Origin: Micromonospora inaquosa | GTDB taxonomy: Bacteria; Actinomycetota; Actinomycetes; Mycobacteriales; Micromonosporaceae | Reading direction: 5' to 3' | Assembly (NCBI RefSeq): GCF_003857055.1 | Contig: NZ_QGSZ01000175.1 | Coordinates: 23,268 to 87,267 of the forward strand | Length of the DNA stretch: 64,000 bases | In this document: piece after piece, positions 18,077 to 27,035 of the stretch | How positions within the stretch are numbered: the first letter of the stretch is position 1 | Layout of the letters: each line of letters begins with the position of its first letter | Notes under the pieces: generated by a model | The model's input: the letters and a program-made list of their open reading frames with translations, nothing else | The model's database searches: none | What the model was told of the DNA's origin: nothing | Translations under genes and position numbers: made by a program

Positions 18077-19024
18077 GTGCGTACGGTGACCAAACTGGCC
18101 GGGTTCGCCGTCGGCCTGACGGCGGTCTTCGGCGCGACCTACGGGATCGGCCGGATCGTCGACCCCACCCCGGTCGCCGAGAGCCGGCACGAGGCTGCCG
18201 CCACCCCGTCTGCGGACGAGCGTGGCGGGACCGCCGACCAACTCCCCGGTGGGCTGCTCGTCTCCGAGCGGGGCTACACCCTCGAACCGGTCGACGCCCC
18301 GGCCGGCGAGTTCGCCTTCCGGATCGCCGGCCCGGACGGCCGCCCGGTCACCCGGTACGAGGTGGCGCACGACAAGCAGATGCACCTGATCGTCGCCCGA
18401 CGGGACCTCTCCGGCTTCCGCCACGTCCACCCCGAGCTGGCCCCCGACGGCACCTGGCGGGTCGACACCCCGCTGACCGGCCCCGGGCAGTGGCGGGCGT
18501 TCGCCGACTTCACCCCGACCGGGGGTGAGCCGCTGACCCTCGGTGTGGACGTGACAGTCCCCGGCGAGCTGACCGAACGGCCGTTGCCCGCCCCGGCGAC
18601 CAGCACCACCGTCGACGGCTACACGGTCACCCTGACCGGCGCGCCGCAGCCCGGCCGCACGTCGTCGCTGACCCTGACCATCAACCGGGACGGGCAGCCG
18701 GTCACCGACCTGGAGCCCTACCTGGGCGCGTACGGGCACCTGGTGGCACTGCGCCGGGGTGACCTGGCGTACCTGCACGTGCACCCGGACGGGACGCCGG
18801 ACGACGGGCGCACCCGGCCCGGTCCGGACGTCACCTTCCTCGCCGAGGTTCCCTCGCCTGGCAGCTACCGGCTCTACCTCGACTTCTTGCACGGCGGGCG
18901 GGTGCACACCGCCGAGTTCACCGTCGTCGCCGGCGCTGCCCCGACCGGAGCCGCCCCCAGCCCGAGCGGGCCCGCGCCGACCGGCGGGGCCGACCACGGC
19001 ACCCCCGGGCACGGACACAACTGA
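18077..19024 (+). CDS. Exported His-rich protein of the copper operon
   Basis: The 315-residue protein has an N-terminal membrane/signal segment (KLAGFAVGLTAVFGATYGIG). Two related beta-rich extracytoplasmic halves follow. Each has clustered histidines: HDKQMHLIV and FRHVHPEL in the first, YGHLV and YLHVHPDG in the second. The C-terminal tail is Pro/Ala/Gly-rich and ends HGTPGHGHN. Such proteins recur between copZ and copA in actinobacteria, and a periplasmic copper-binding role is a reasonable inference, but no biochemical function is established to my knowledge. GTG 18077 follows GGAGG by six bases. The copA ATG is 12 bases downstream. Confidence 0.82.
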   Translation: MRTVTKLAGFAVGLTAVFGATYGIGRIVDPTPVAESRHEAAATPSADERGGTADQLPGGLLVSERGYTLEPVDAPAGEFAFRIAGPDGRPVTRYEVAHDKQMHLIVARRDLSGFRHVHPELAPDGTWRVDTPLTGPGQWRAFADFTPTGGEPLTLGVDVTVPGELTERPLPAPATSTTVDGYTVTLTGAPQPGRTSSLTLTINRDGQPVTDLEPYLGAYGHLVALRRGDLAYLHVHPDGTPDDGRTRPGPDVTFLAEVPSPGSYRLYLDFLHGGRVHTAEFTVVAGAAPTGAAPSPSGPAPTGGADHGTPGHGHN

Positions 19025-19036
19025 CGGGACCAGACG

Positions 19037-21283
19037 ATGACCACCACCAGCAGACCGCTGCCCGAGGCACCGAACCGGATCGAACTCGCGATCGGTGGGA
19101 TGACCTGCGCCGCGTGTGCCGCCCGGATCGAGAAGAAGCTCAACCGGATGGACGGGGTGAGCGCCACCGTCAACTACGCCACCGAGAAGGCGACAGTCCG
19201 GTACGCCGACGGCGTCACGCCGGACGACCTGATCGGGACGGTCCAGAAAACCGGCTACACGGCGGCGCTGCCCGCCCCGCCCAGCGCGGAACCCCAGGTG
19301 GACCCGCTGCGGGGTCCGCGTACCCGGCTCTGGGTCTCGGTGGTCCTGAGCGTGCCGGTGGTGCTGCTGGCCATGGTCCCGGCCTGGCAGTTCGAATACT
19401 GGCAGTGGCTGTCGCTGACCCTGGCCGCCCCGGTGGTGGTCTGGGGTGGGCTGCCGTTCCACCGGGCCGCCTGGACGAACCTGCGGCACGGTGCCGCCAC
19501 CATGGACACGCTGGTGTCGCTCGGCACCCTGGCCGCGTTCGGTTGGTCGCTCTGGGCGCTCTTCCTCGGTGACGCGGGGATGCCCGGAATGACGCACCCG
19601 TTCCGCTTCGACATCACCCGGACCGACGGCGCCGGGAACATCTACCTGGAGGCGGCCGCCGGGGTCACCGTGTTCATCCTGGCCGGCCGCTACTTCGAGG
19701 CCCGGTCCAAGCGCACCGCCGGCGCGGCCCTGCGCGCCCTGCTCGACCTCGGCGCCAAGGATGTGGCCGTGCTGCGCGACGGTGTGGAGACGCTGATCCC
19801 GGTGGACCGGCTCGTCGTCGGTGACCGGTTCGTGGTTCGTCCCGGGGAGAAGATCGCCACCGACGGGGTTGTCGACGAGGGCACCTCCGCGGTCGACGCC
19901 AGCATGCTCACCGGTGAGTCGGTGCCGGTCGAGGTCGCCCCGGGCGACGGCGTGGTCGGCGCCACGATCAACGCGGGCGGGCGGCTGATCGTCACCGCCA
20001 CCCGGGTCGGCGCGGACACTCAGCTCGCCCGGATGGCCGACCTGGTCGAGCAGGCGCAGAGTGGCAAGGCGGCGGTGCAGCGGCTGGCGGACCGGATCTC
20101 CGGAGTCTTCGTGCCGATCGTCATCACCCTCGCCGTCGGCACGCTCGGCTGGTGGCTCGGCACCGGGGCTGGCCCGACCGCCGCGTTCACCGCCGCGGTG
20201 GCCGTGCTGATCATCGCGTGTCCGTGCGCGCTCGGCCTGGCCACCCCGACCGCGTTGCTGGTCGGCACCGGTCGGGGCGCCCAGCTCGGCGTGCTGATCA
20301 AGGGCCCGGAGGTGCTGGAGTCGACCCGCCGGGTGGACACCGTGGTGCTCGACAAGACCGGCACCGTGACGACCGGTCGGATGACGCTCGTGGATGTCGT
20401 GCCAGCGAGCGGTGTGGACCGGGCCGAGCTGCTCCGACTCGCCGGGGCGGTGGAGGCCGCTTCCGAGCACCCGATCGCCCGCGCGGTCGCCGCCGCTGCC
20501 ACCGACGCGGGCACGCTGCCCCCGGTGACCGACTTCGGCAACCTCGAAGGGCTGGGGGTGACCGGCGCTGTCGACGGGCAGGCCGTGCTGGTCGGCCGGG
20601 TCCGGCTGCTGCGCGAGCGCGACTTCGACGTGCCACCGGAGGTCGAGTGGGCCGTGCGCGACGCGGAGGCCGTCGGCCGTACGGCGATCGTCGCCGGCTG
20701 GGACGGGCGGGCCCGCGGGGTGCTCGCGGTCGCCGACGTGGTCCGGCCGAGCAGCCGGGCGGCGGTGGCCCGGCTGCGCGGGCTGGGGCTGACCCCGGTC
20801 CTGCTGACCGGGGACAACACCACAGTGGCCCGCGCGGTCGCCGCCGAGGTGGGCGTCGACGAGGTGATCTCTGAGGTGCTGCCGGCCGGGAAGGTCGACG
20901 TGATCAAGCGGCTCCAGGCCGAGGGGCGGTCGGTGGCGATGGTCGGTGACGGGGTGAACGACGCCCCGGCGCTGGCCCAGGCCGACCTGGGGCTGGCCAT
21001 GGGCACCGGCACCGACGTGGCGATCGAGGCGGCTGACCTCACCCTCGTCCGGGGCGACCTGGCCGCCGCGGTGGACGCCATCCGGTTGTCCCGACGCACG
21101 CTCGGCATCATCCGGGGCAACCTGTTCTGGGCGTTCGGCTACAACGTGGCGGCCCTGCCGTTGGCCGCCGCCGGGTTGCTCAACCCGATGATCGCCGGCG
21201 CCACGATGGCGCTCTCCTCGGTCTTCGTGGTGGCCAACAGCCTGCGCCTGCGTCGCTTTCGGTCGGCCGCTGCCGAGCTGTGA
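19037..21283 (+). CDS. copA: Cu(I)-exporting P1B ATPase CopA
   Basis: The 748-residue P1B-1-type ATPase has one N-terminal HMA domain with GMTCAAC (Cys24, Cys27). The membrane motif is Cys395-Pro-Cys ([15 protein letters not shown]), the actuator has TGES, Asp439 lies in DKTGT, and the hinge has [10 protein letters not shown]. The C-terminal helices carry the YN and M-x2-SS motifs ([22 protein letters not shown]). It pumps Cu(I) or Ag(I) out of the cytoplasm and would receive copper from CopZ. It is the last gene of the copZ operon. A CsbD-like gene follows 74 bases later and may be separate. Confidence 0.96.
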   Translation: MTTTSRPLPEAPNRIELAIGGMTCAACAARIEKKLNRMDGVSATVNYATEKATVRYADGVTPDDLIGTVQKTGYTAALPAPPSAEPQVDPLRGPRTRLWVSVVLSVPVVLLAMVPAWQFEYWQWLSLTLAAPVVVWGGLPFHRAAWTNLRHGAATMDTLVSLGTLAAFGWSLWALFLGDAGMPGMTHPFRFDITRTDGAGNIYLEAAAGVTVFILAGRYFEARSKRTAGAALRALLDLGAKDVAVLRDGVETLIPVDRLVVGDRFVVRPGEKIATDGVVDEGTSAVDASMLTGESVPVEVAPGDGVVGATINAGGRLIVTATRVGADTQLARMADLVEQAQSGKAAVQRLADRISGVFVPIVITLAVGTLGWWLGTGAGPTAAFTAAVAVLIIACPCALGLATPTALLVGTGRGAQLGVLIKGPEVLESTRRVDTVVLDKTGTVTTGRMTLVDVVPASGVDRAELLRLAGAVEAASEHPIARAVAAAATDAGTLPPVTDFGNLEGLGVTGAVDGQAVLVGRVRLLRERDFDVPPEVEWAVRDAEAVGRTAIVAGWDGRARGVLAVADVVRPSSRAAVARLRGLGLTPVLLTGDNTTVARAVAAEVGVDEVISEVLPAGKVDVIKRLQAEGRSVAMVGDGVNDAPALAQADLGLAMGTGTDVAIEAADLTLVRGDLAAAVDAIRLSRRTLGIIRGNLFWAFGYNVAALPLAAAGLLNPMIAGATMALSSVFVVANSLRLRRFRSAAAEL

Positions 21284-21357
21284 CGGTGGTGATGGTTGGA
21301 CCGGCGACGGCGGGGGTACCTCTGTGGTCGTAGCGACGCTTGCAATGGAGGTTGGCA

Positions 21358-21531
21358 ATGGGTATCGACGACAAGCTCAACAACGCCACCGAGGACGCGA
21401 CCGGCAAGCTGAAGGAAGGCGCCGGTCGGGCCACCGACAACGAGCAGCTGGAGGCGGAGGGTCGCGCTGACCAGTCCACCGCCAAGCTCAAGCAGGCGGG
21501 CGAGAAGATCAAGGACGCCTTCAAGAGCTGA
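21358..21531 (+). CDS. CsbD-like stress protein
   Basis: The 57-residue, strongly hydrophilic protein (start MGIDDKLNNATEDATGKLKE) matches the CsbD family of general-stress small proteins, whose biochemical role is unknown. It is Lys/Glu/Ala-rich with no cysteine. GGAGG precedes the ATG by seven bases, so the upstream in-frame codons to 21340 are not used. A long perfect hairpin follows 16 bases after the stop. Confidence 0.9.
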   Translation: MGIDDKLNNATEDATGKLKEGAGRATDNEQLEAEGRADQSTAKLKQAGEKIKDAFKS

Positions 21532-21546
21532 CGTACGACGTAACCC

Positions 21547-21583
21547 GCACGCCGGGCCGGTGATCATCACCGGCCCGGCGTGC
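21547..21583. terminator. Perfect 18-bp hairpin terminator
   Basis: GCACGCCGGGCCGGTGAT and its exact reverse complement are separated by a single C. It lies between the convergent csbD-like and methyltransferase genes and could terminate both. Confidence 0.8.
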
Positions 21584-21590
21584 GGTGTGC

Positions 21591-22247
21591 TCAGGGGCGT
21601 CGGGTGGCCCGTACGACGACGTCGGACAGCGGGGCCTCCCGGCCCGGCATCGTGCGGCGCTGCTCCTCGGCGGTGACGATCTCCCAGCTGGCGTTGTCCA
21701 GGCCGGCGGTGATGTCCGCGAGGGTGACCGATGCCTCGTCGGGCGGGTGGTGTCCATGCCCGTGTGCGTGCCCGTGCCCCTGCCCGGTGGCTTCGTTGCT
21801 GTGCAGGTGCCCGACGATCAGCAGAGTGCCCCCGGGTGCCACCCACCCGGCGATGCGCTGGTAGAAGCCCAGCTGCGGCATCGCGGGGTGCGCGTAATGC
21901 GTCGTGACCAGGTCGAACCGCGTCTCCGGGACCCAGGCCGTCAGGTCCGCCTCCACCCACCGCACGCGCTCGGACACCCCGCTGTCCGTCGCACGTTCGG
22001 CGGCCCGAGCGAGCGCGACGGGTGCGATGTCGACAGCGGTGACCTGCCAGCCGTGGGTGGCGAGCCAGATCGCCTCAGCGCCCGCGCCGCACCCGGCGTC
22101 CAACGCCGATCCCGGCACCAGAGCGCCGGTCTCCCGGGCCAGATACGGGTGCGCGGGACTCGTGCTCATCGCGCCGGGGCGGTCGTGGTGCGTCTGGTGC
22201 CAGTGCCGCTCCCAGTAGTCCTTGTCGAACTCGTGCTGCTCGGTCAT
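21591..22247 (-). CDS. Class I SAM-dependent methyltransferase with His-rich loop
   Basis: The 218-residue protein has a Rossmann-like methyltransferase fold with motif I ALDAGCGAGAEAIWL, a following acidic strand end (VTAVDIA), and VEADL. The N terminus is His-rich (HWHQTHHDRPG), and a loop in the second half reads GHGHAHGHGHH, which could bind metal. Substrate is unknown. TehB/thiopurine-type small-molecule methyltransferases are the nearest resemblance by size. ATG 22247 has AAGGAG upstream. It sits next to the copper island but on the opposite strand, so a role in metal stress is only suggested by context and the His-rich loop. Confidence 0.85.
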   Translation of the reverse strand: MTEQHEFDKDYWERHWHQTHHDRPGAMSTSPAHPYLARETGALVPGSALDAGCGAGAEAIWLATHGWQVTAVDIAPVALARAAERATDSGVSERVRWVEADLTAWVPETRFDLVTTHYAHPAMPQLGFYQRIAGWVAPGGTLLIVGHLHSNEATGQGHGHAHGHGHHPPDEASVTLADITAGLDNASWEIVTAEEQRRTMPGREAPLSDVVVRATRRP

Positions 22248-22338
22248 CTGTGCCTGCTCCTTCGCGCGTCGCCAACGACTGTGACCGGCGACCGGTCGAT
22301 GCGCAAAGGTTGTTGCCAAAACGGCAAGGCGATGTCGC

Positions 22339-23592
22339 TCACCCCTGCCCGGTCAGCCGGGCCGCCCGTCCCTCCAGATAGCGCTGCTCGGGCCGGCTCG
22401 TGGTGCCCCGCGCCGCGACCAGGTACGCCTCCCGCGCCGCGCCGACATCCCCGGCCAGCTCCAACAGGTGAGCCCGGACGGCGGCCAGCCGGTGGTGCCC
22501 GGCCGTGCGTTCGTCGGCGTCCAACGGCGTGAGCAGAGCGAGCCCGGCCCGGGGCCCGTCCACCATGGCCACCGCCACCGCCTGGTTCAGGGTGACCATC
22601 GGGTTCGGCGCGATCCGGGCCAGCAGCCGGTAGAGCGCGACGATCTGCCGCCAGTCCGTCTCCGCCGCCGTCGACGCCTCGGCATGCACCGCGGCGATCG
22701 CCGCCTGAAGCTGGTACGGGCCCGGCGGCGACCAGGTCAACGCCTCGGTGATCAGCGCGATCCCCTCCGCGATGGCGGCGGTGTCCCAGCGGGAGCGGTC
22801 CTGCTCGGCCAGCGGCACCAGCTCCCCGTCCGGCCCCACCCGGGCCGCCCGGTGCGCGTCGGTCAGCAGCATCAACGCCAGCAGCCCGGCCACCTCACCG
22901 TCGTCGGGCAGCAGCCCGCGCAGGATGCGCGCCAACCGGATCGCCTCGCCGGTCAACTCGGCCCGGCGCAGATCCGTCCCACTGGACGCGGTGTAACCCT
23001 CGTTGAAAATCAGGTAGAGCACCCGGAGCACCGTCCCGAGCCGCTCGTCCCGCTCAGCCGGCCCGGGCAGGGTGAACCGGGCCCCGGCGGCCTCGATCCG
23101 CTGCTTGGCCCGCCGGATCCGTTGACTCATCGTCGCCTCGGGCAGCAGGTGCGCCCGGGCGATCTGCGCGGTGCTGAGACCGCCGACCGCGCGCAGGGTG
23201 AGCGCCACCTGCGCCGACCCGGGCAGCGCCGGGTGGCAGCAGAGGAACAGCAGCGTGAGGGTGTCGTCGTCGGCCGGAACGAAGGGCTCCGCGTCGGCCG
23301 GCGGCGCCACCCCCGCGTACGCCGGTTCGCGCCGCGCCACCGCCACCTCGCGGTCCCGGCGCGCGCTCTCGGTGCGCCACTCGTCGGTGAGCCGGCGGGT
23401 GGCCACGGTGAGCAACCAGGCGCGCGGATTGTCCGGTACGCCCTGCCCGGGCCACTGTGTCGCGGCGGCGAGCAACGCCTCCTGGACCGCGTCCTCACAC
23501 CTGTCGAACTGTCCGTACCGCCGGACCAGCAGGCCGAGGACCTGCGGCGCGCACGTACGCAGCAGGTCCTCGACCGTCCGGTCCTCGGTCAC
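22339..23592 (-). CDS. ECF42-type RNA polymerase sigma factor
   Basis: The 417-residue protein has ECF sigma region 2 at the N terminus (RRYGQFDRCEDAVQEALLAA), region 4 (LSTAQIARAHLLPEATMSQRIRRAK), and a C-terminal extension of about 200 residues rich in TPR-like helices. That long extension and the FNEGYTASSG segment are typical of the ECF42/DUF6596 group, which pairs with DGPF/YCII proteins instead of an anti-sigma factor. Its GTG overlaps the stop of the upstream DGPF gene by four bases (GTGA), implying translational coupling. Target promoters are not known. Confidence 0.93.
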   Translation of the reverse strand: MTEDRTVEDLLRTCAPQVLGLLVRRYGQFDRCEDAVQEALLAAATQWPGQGVPDNPRAWLLTVATRRLTDEWRTESARRDREVAVARREPAYAGVAPPADAEPFVPADDDTLTLLFLCCHPALPGSAQVALTLRAVGGLSTAQIARAHLLPEATMSQRIRRAKQRIEAAGARFTLPGPAERDERLGTVLRVLYLIFNEGYTASSGTDLRRAELTGEAIRLARILRGLLPDDGEVAGLLALMLLTDAHRAARVGPDGELVPLAEQDRSRWDTAAIAEGIALITEALTWSPPGPYQLQAAIAAVHAEASTAAETDWRQIVALYRLLARIAPNPMVTLNQAVAVAMVDGPRAGLALLTPLDADERTAGHHRLAAVRAHLLELAGDVGAAREAYLVAARGTTSRPEQRYLEGRAARLTGQG

Positions 23593-23954
23593 ATCTCCGT
23601 CCCGGCCTCGTCCATGATCGGGCGAACCTCCATCGCGCCGCCGTACCGGACATCCGGCCACCGGGCGGCGATCTCGGCGGCCCGCTGCGGGCTGTCGCAG
23701 TCCACGGTCAGGTAGCCGGCGAACTGCTCCTTGCTCTCCATGAACGGGCCGTCGAGAACCTCAGGGTTGCCGTCCACCAGCCGGACCGTCAACGTCTGCG
23801 ACGGATTGGCCAACGCCTGGCCACCGATCAGCTCGCCGCTCTCGGTCAGCTCCTTCATGATCTCGTCGACCTCACCGAAGAGGGCGGTGCGATCCTGCTC
23901 GCTCAGCCCCTCGGTGAAGCCGGGCCGGTTCCAGATCAGCAGCATGTACTTCAC
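23589..23954 (-). CDS. YCII/DGPF-domain protein coupled to the ECF sigma factor
   Basis: The 121-residue protein has the YCII-related ferredoxin-like fold, starting MKYMLLIWNRPGF, with the diagnostic D-G-P-F (EVLDGPFMESKEQ). Genes of this type are the conserved partners of ECF42 sigma factors, and their function is not established. GTG 23954 has GAGGAG eight bases upstream. It is the promoter-proximal gene of a two-gene operon and overlaps the sigma gene by four bases. Confidence 0.93.
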   Translation of the reverse strand: MKYMLLIWNRPGFTEGLSEQDRTALFGEVDEIMKELTESGELIGGQALANPSQTLTVRLVDGNPEVLDGPFMESKEQFAGYLTVDCDSPQRAAEIAARWPDVRYGGAMEVRPIMDEAGTEM

Positions 23955-24060
23955 GGCGATGCTCCTCAGGCTCTGGTCGCACCCCGATCGGGGCGCGGCT
24001 CACCGGAGGGTCGGAGCCGTTCCTCCGATCCCTACCGCGTACCGAAGAAAAACGCAGAAA

Positions 24061-24090
24061 CCTCCGCCGGGGGTGGTCCCACGCCGGAGG
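24061..24090 (-). terminator. Imperfect hairpin after the DUF2786 gene
   Basis: On the minus strand CCTCCGGCGTGGG and CCCCCGGCGGAGG pair imperfectly around ACCA, immediately after the DUF2786 stop. It is a plausible terminator separating that gene from the DGPF-sigma operon. Confidence 0.4.
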
Positions 24091-24092
24091 GT

Positions 24093-25355
24093 TCAGCGCG
24101 GATCGGGTCGGCCGGGCACCTGTCGGGGTTTCCGACCGCCCCCGACGTCCAGCGACGCCCGGTCGGCGGCCGAGGTGCCGGACGACCAGCCCTCGGCGTC
24201 GCGCACGCTGAGCCGGTGCCGGGTGACGCCGGGGAAGAGCGTGTCCAGCCGCTCCCGGACCGCCTCGCTCCGCGCCGCGAGCACCGGCAACAGCCGTTCC
24301 GCCCCTGCCGTTTCGGCCGCCGCCTGGTCCGCCGCGTCGGTCGCCGCCTCGGTGGCCGCCCGCAGTCGCTCGCCGATCCGCAGCGCGAACGCGTTGAGGA
24401 AGGACTCGTCCCAGACCTTCGTCCGCCGCCCCGACCCCGGCCGGCGCTCGGCACGCCCCCGCAGCATCGCCGCCGTGGCCTGCACCAGCAGCGACGTGTA
24501 GAGCAACTCCACCGCCACCAGATCCGCCGGCCAGCCCAGCACGGTGGCGAAGCCCAGATCGTCGGACCAGACCGCCTCGCACCGGTTCGCCGCCGCCACC
24601 TCCTGCACCAGCAGCGCCTTCGCGCCCGCGTACGGGGCGTCGGTGCTCAGGCGCACCCCGCCGGGCAGATCCCCGCGCTCCGACCCGGCCGCCAACAGCG
24701 CCTCGTCGATGCTGTGCCGGGCGATCAGCTCCTGGGCCTTGCCGGTCAGCGCCTCCGCCTCGGCCGGGAAGGTGGTCGACTCTGCCTTCGCCAGCAGCGC
24801 GCGTACCCGATCCAGCATCGGCGACCCGCTGCGAGCCGTGCCGGTGGCGCGGGGCAGCGCCGCGCCGCTCGTGCCCGGCGGTGGGCGCAGCACCGCGATC
24901 GGCGGCAGGCTCTCCACCAGCGCGAGAGTGTCCACGGCGGTCCGGAGCGCGTCGGCCCGGTCCAGCCCTTCCCTGGTCGCCCAGCCGGCCAACACCTTCC
25001 GGTCGTCACCACCCTGGCTGGTCACCAACTCGCGGAGCTGGTCGTCCCACCAGGCCGGGACCGGTTCGGCCTGGTCGCGTCGCTGCACCGCCATCGCGTC
25101 GCGGACCAGCCGGGCCGCGCGGGCGTCGAGCCGTCGACCGGTGATCCGGTCCACGTCGACCGGCTGCCAACCGCGCGGCCAGAGCCGGCCCAGGCCGCGG
25201 ACCAGGCGACGGAGCAGCGCCGCGTCCACCGCCGTGGTGCCGTCCGCGGCGCCGGTGCCGACCATCAGTTGGTCCAGCTGCCGTTCGGCCTGCCGTACGT
25301 CAGTGCCGCGCACCGCCGCGAGCGCATTGGCGACTAGTTCGTCCGCGTCCGGCAC
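24093..25355 (-). CDS. DUF2786 domain protein
   Basis: The function of this family is unknown. The 420-residue protein has the DUF2786 segment near the middle (LDRVRALLAKAESTTFPAEA...EALTGKAQELIARHSIDEALL), followed by a region with a central WDESFLNAFALRIGERL helix. The N-terminal 150 residues are helical and rich in Leu/Asp/Arg. No catalytic motif is recognised. GTG 25355 is chosen because AAGGAGG precedes it by five bases; the frame is open up to 25481 without a ribosome site. It has its own 330-bp upstream region shared with the divergent DUF2243 gene. Confidence 0.82.
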   Translation of the reverse strand: MPDADELVANALAAVRGTDVRQAERQLDQLMVGTGAADGTTAVDAALLRRLVRGLGRLWPRGWQPVDVDRITGRRLDARAARLVRDAMAVQRRDQAEPVPAWWDDQLRELVTSQGGDDRKVLAGWATREGLDRADALRTAVDTLALVESLPPIAVLRPPPGTSGAALPRATGTARSGSPMLDRVRALLAKAESTTFPAEAEALTGKAQELIARHSIDEALLAAGSERGDLPGGVRLSTDAPYAGAKALLVQEVAAANRCEAVWSDDLGFATVLGWPADLVAVELLYTSLLVQATAAMLRGRAERRPGSGRRTKVWDESFLNAFALRIGERLRAATEAATDAADQAAAETAGAERLLPVLAARSEAVRERLDTLFPGVTRHRLSVRDAEGWSSGTSAADRASLDVGGGRKPRQVPGRPDPR

Positions 25356-25685
25356 GGGCACCTCCTTCTCGGGATCTGGCTGTCGTTCTTCTCGGGCTCT
25401 GGCGGTCGCCGCCTCTCCAGGCTCCATGATCATGCCGCTCCTGGCCCGTGAGTCGCGAAACGGGGAGGTCACCGGCCCCATTCCGCCGCGCCTTGCTCAA
25501 CGTCGCGCCGTCCGCGTTGATCGACACGGCTTCCCGGAAGTCGCGGCATCCCACCCGGCCGGACACCCCAGTTTCGCCAAACTCGTGTTGATCACCCCTC
25601 GTGCGGTCGCCCGTCATCGACTTCGCAGGCATGGTTCGTCCGGTCCGGGGTAATTTGAGGCTGGCCTGACGCGGATGCGAGGTGT
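25356..25685. other. Divergent intergenic region, DUF2786 / DUF2243
   Basis: No convincing gene lies here. GTTGATC occurs twice (about 25517 and 25588), resembling ends of the intergenic palindromes found elsewhere in the window, but the copies are in the same orientation and flanks do not pair. Promoters for both flanking genes must lie here; no clear -10/-35 was identified. Confidence 0.4.
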
Positions 25686-26171
25686 GTGGTGGCCGATCAC
25701 CCTCTGCCAAGCTCACGCGTCGCCGACGTGCGTTCCTCCACCCTCGTCGGCGTCCTGATCGGCATCGCGATCATGGCTGCGGTCGACGAGATCGTCTTTC
25801 ATCAACTGCTTGCCTGGCACCACTTCTACGACCGCTCCACCCCCTCGGTGGCGTTGCTCTCGGACGGGCTGCTGCACGCCGCCGAGGTGATCGCCCTGGT
25901 CGGCGGGTTCTTCTGGTTCGCCGACCTGCGTCGGCGCGGTGCCCTGTCGAGCCGGCTGGCCTGGGGCGGTTTCCTGCTCGGCGCGGGCGGATTCCAACTC
26001 TTCGACGGGCTCGTCGACCACAAGGTGCTCCGACTGCACCAGATCCGCTACGGCGTACACCTGGTGCCGTACGACGTGGTCTGGAACGTGGCCGGCGCGG
26101 TGCTGCTGCTGGCCGGTGTCGCTGTCCTGTGGTCGGCCCGGTCCCGCCGGCTCGGCGGCGGCCCCCGGTGA
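25686..26171 (+). CDS. DUF2243 membrane protein
   Basis: The 161-residue protein has four predicted helices and the DUF2243 signature: DEIVFHQLLAWHHFYD, FDGLVDHKVLRLHQI and PYDVVWNVAGAVLLLAG. The conserved histidines near the first and third helices suggest metal or heme handling. In actinobacteria this family is usually paired with CtaG, as here: its TGA overlaps the ctaG GTG by four bases (GTGA). Starts at GTG 25686 or 25689 are equivalent; GAGG lies just upstream. Confidence 0.88.
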   Translation: MVADHPLPSSRVADVRSSTLVGVLIGIAIMAAVDEIVFHQLLAWHHFYDRSTPSVALLSDGLLHAAEVIALVGGFFWFADLRRRGALSSRLAWGGFLLGAGGFQLFDGLVDHKVLRLHQIRYGVHLVPYDVVWNVAGAVLLLAGVAVLWSARSRRLGGGPR

Positions 26172-27028
26172 CGGTGGCCGTGCCGCCGGCGATGGTGGCC
26201 GTGCCGCTGGCGCACGCCGGGCACGGTGCGGGCGGGCCGACCTGGTTACCGCTGTTCCCGGTCGCGTTGCTGGCGGGCGGCTACCTGCTGGCCGCCGTCA
26301 GCGACCCACGGGGTTGGGATCACCGGCGCACCGCCGCCTGGTTGGTCGGTTGTGCGTTGCTGGCGGTCGCCGTCGGGCCGCTGGCCCAGGCTCCCGGTGA
26401 TCCGCGCGGGCACATGGCGCAGCACCTGCTGCTCGGCATGCTGGCCCCGCTCGGGCTGGTGCTCGGCGCCCCGGTGACGCTGCTGCTGCACGTCGCGCCC
26501 GCGCCGGTGCGCCGGCTGGTGGGCCGGCTGCTGCGCGCCCGCCCACTGCACCTGCTCGCCCACCCGGTCACCGCCGCGTTGCTGACCACCGGCGGGTTGG
26601 CGCTGGTGCTGCTCACCCCGCTGTACGCGGCCGCCGAACGGCAACCGGTCCTGCACCACGCCGTGCACCTGCACTACCTGGCCGCCGGGTACCTCTTCGC
26701 CTGGTCGTTGGCGGGGCCGGACCCGGCCCCGCGTCGCCCCGGCCTGGCGGTGCGAGTCGGCGCGCTGCTGGTCGCGGCGGCCGGCCACGCCGTGCTGTCC
26801 AAATACCTGTACGCCCAGGCCGAAACCCTCCCGCCCGGCCTGACCGACCGGGACCCGGAAGCGTTCCGCTCGGCCGCCCAACTCATGTACTACGGCGGCG
26901 ACGTAGCCGAACTACTCCTGGCCGTAGCCCTCTTCGCAACCTGGTACCACCGCCCCCACCCCCGCTCCTCTGCGTTGATCAAGAAGTTTGCGTCAGCAAA
27001 GGACGGATCCTTGACCGAAACCTCTTGA
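26168..27028 (+). CDS. ctaG: CtaG-type cytochrome c oxidase assembly protein
   Basis: Actinobacterial/Bacillus CtaG (caa3-CtaG) proteins are polytopic membrane proteins needed for cytochrome oxidase copper-site assembly. The 286-residue protein has about seven helices with the conserved HMAQHLLLGMLAPLGLVLGAP block, a second His cluster (VLHHAVHLHYLAAG), and MYYGGDVAELLLAVALF near the end. It starts at GTG 26168, overlapping the DUF2243 stop. The last 19 residues (start ALIKKFASAKDG) are encoded by an intergenic inverted repeat that runs over the stop codon, so the natural C terminus has probably been altered by that repeat. Confidence 0.9.
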   Translation: MTVAVPPAMVAVPLAHAGHGAGGPTWLPLFPVALLAGGYLLAAVSDPRGWDHRRTAAWLVGCALLAVAVGPLAQAPGDPRGHMAQHLLLGMLAPLGLVLGAPVTLLLHVAPAPVRRLVGRLLRARPLHLLAHPVTAALLTTGGLALVLLTPLYAAAERQPVLHHAVHLHYLAAGYLFAWSLAGPDPAPRRPGLAVRVGALLVAAAGHAVLSKYLYAQAETLPPGLTDRDPEAFRSAAQLMYYGGDVAELLLAVALFATWYHRPHPRSSALIKKFASAKDGSLTETS

Positions 27029-27035
27029 TCAACGC
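26972..27035. repeat. Inverted repeat spanning two convergent stop codons
   Basis: Left arm GCGTTGATCAAGAAGTTT (26972-26989) and right arm AAACCTCTTGATCAACGC (27018-27035) are reverse complements with one mismatch over 18 bp. A partly paired 28-base middle lies between. It covers the last codons and stop of ctaG and the stop of the leftward small gene, and may act as a bidirectional terminator. Confidence 0.8.

Noticed and set aside
17984..21358. 1124-residue open frame antisense to the copper operon
   Set aside because: It is an antisense shadow of CopZ, the exported protein and CopA, which have clear motifs. High GC removes stops from this frame, and its His/Gly/Arg composition is typical of shadows.
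25514..25595. Possible third copy of the TTGATCAA palindrome
   Set aside because: Both GTTGATC ends point the same way and the flanks do not pair, so it is at best a degraded remnant.
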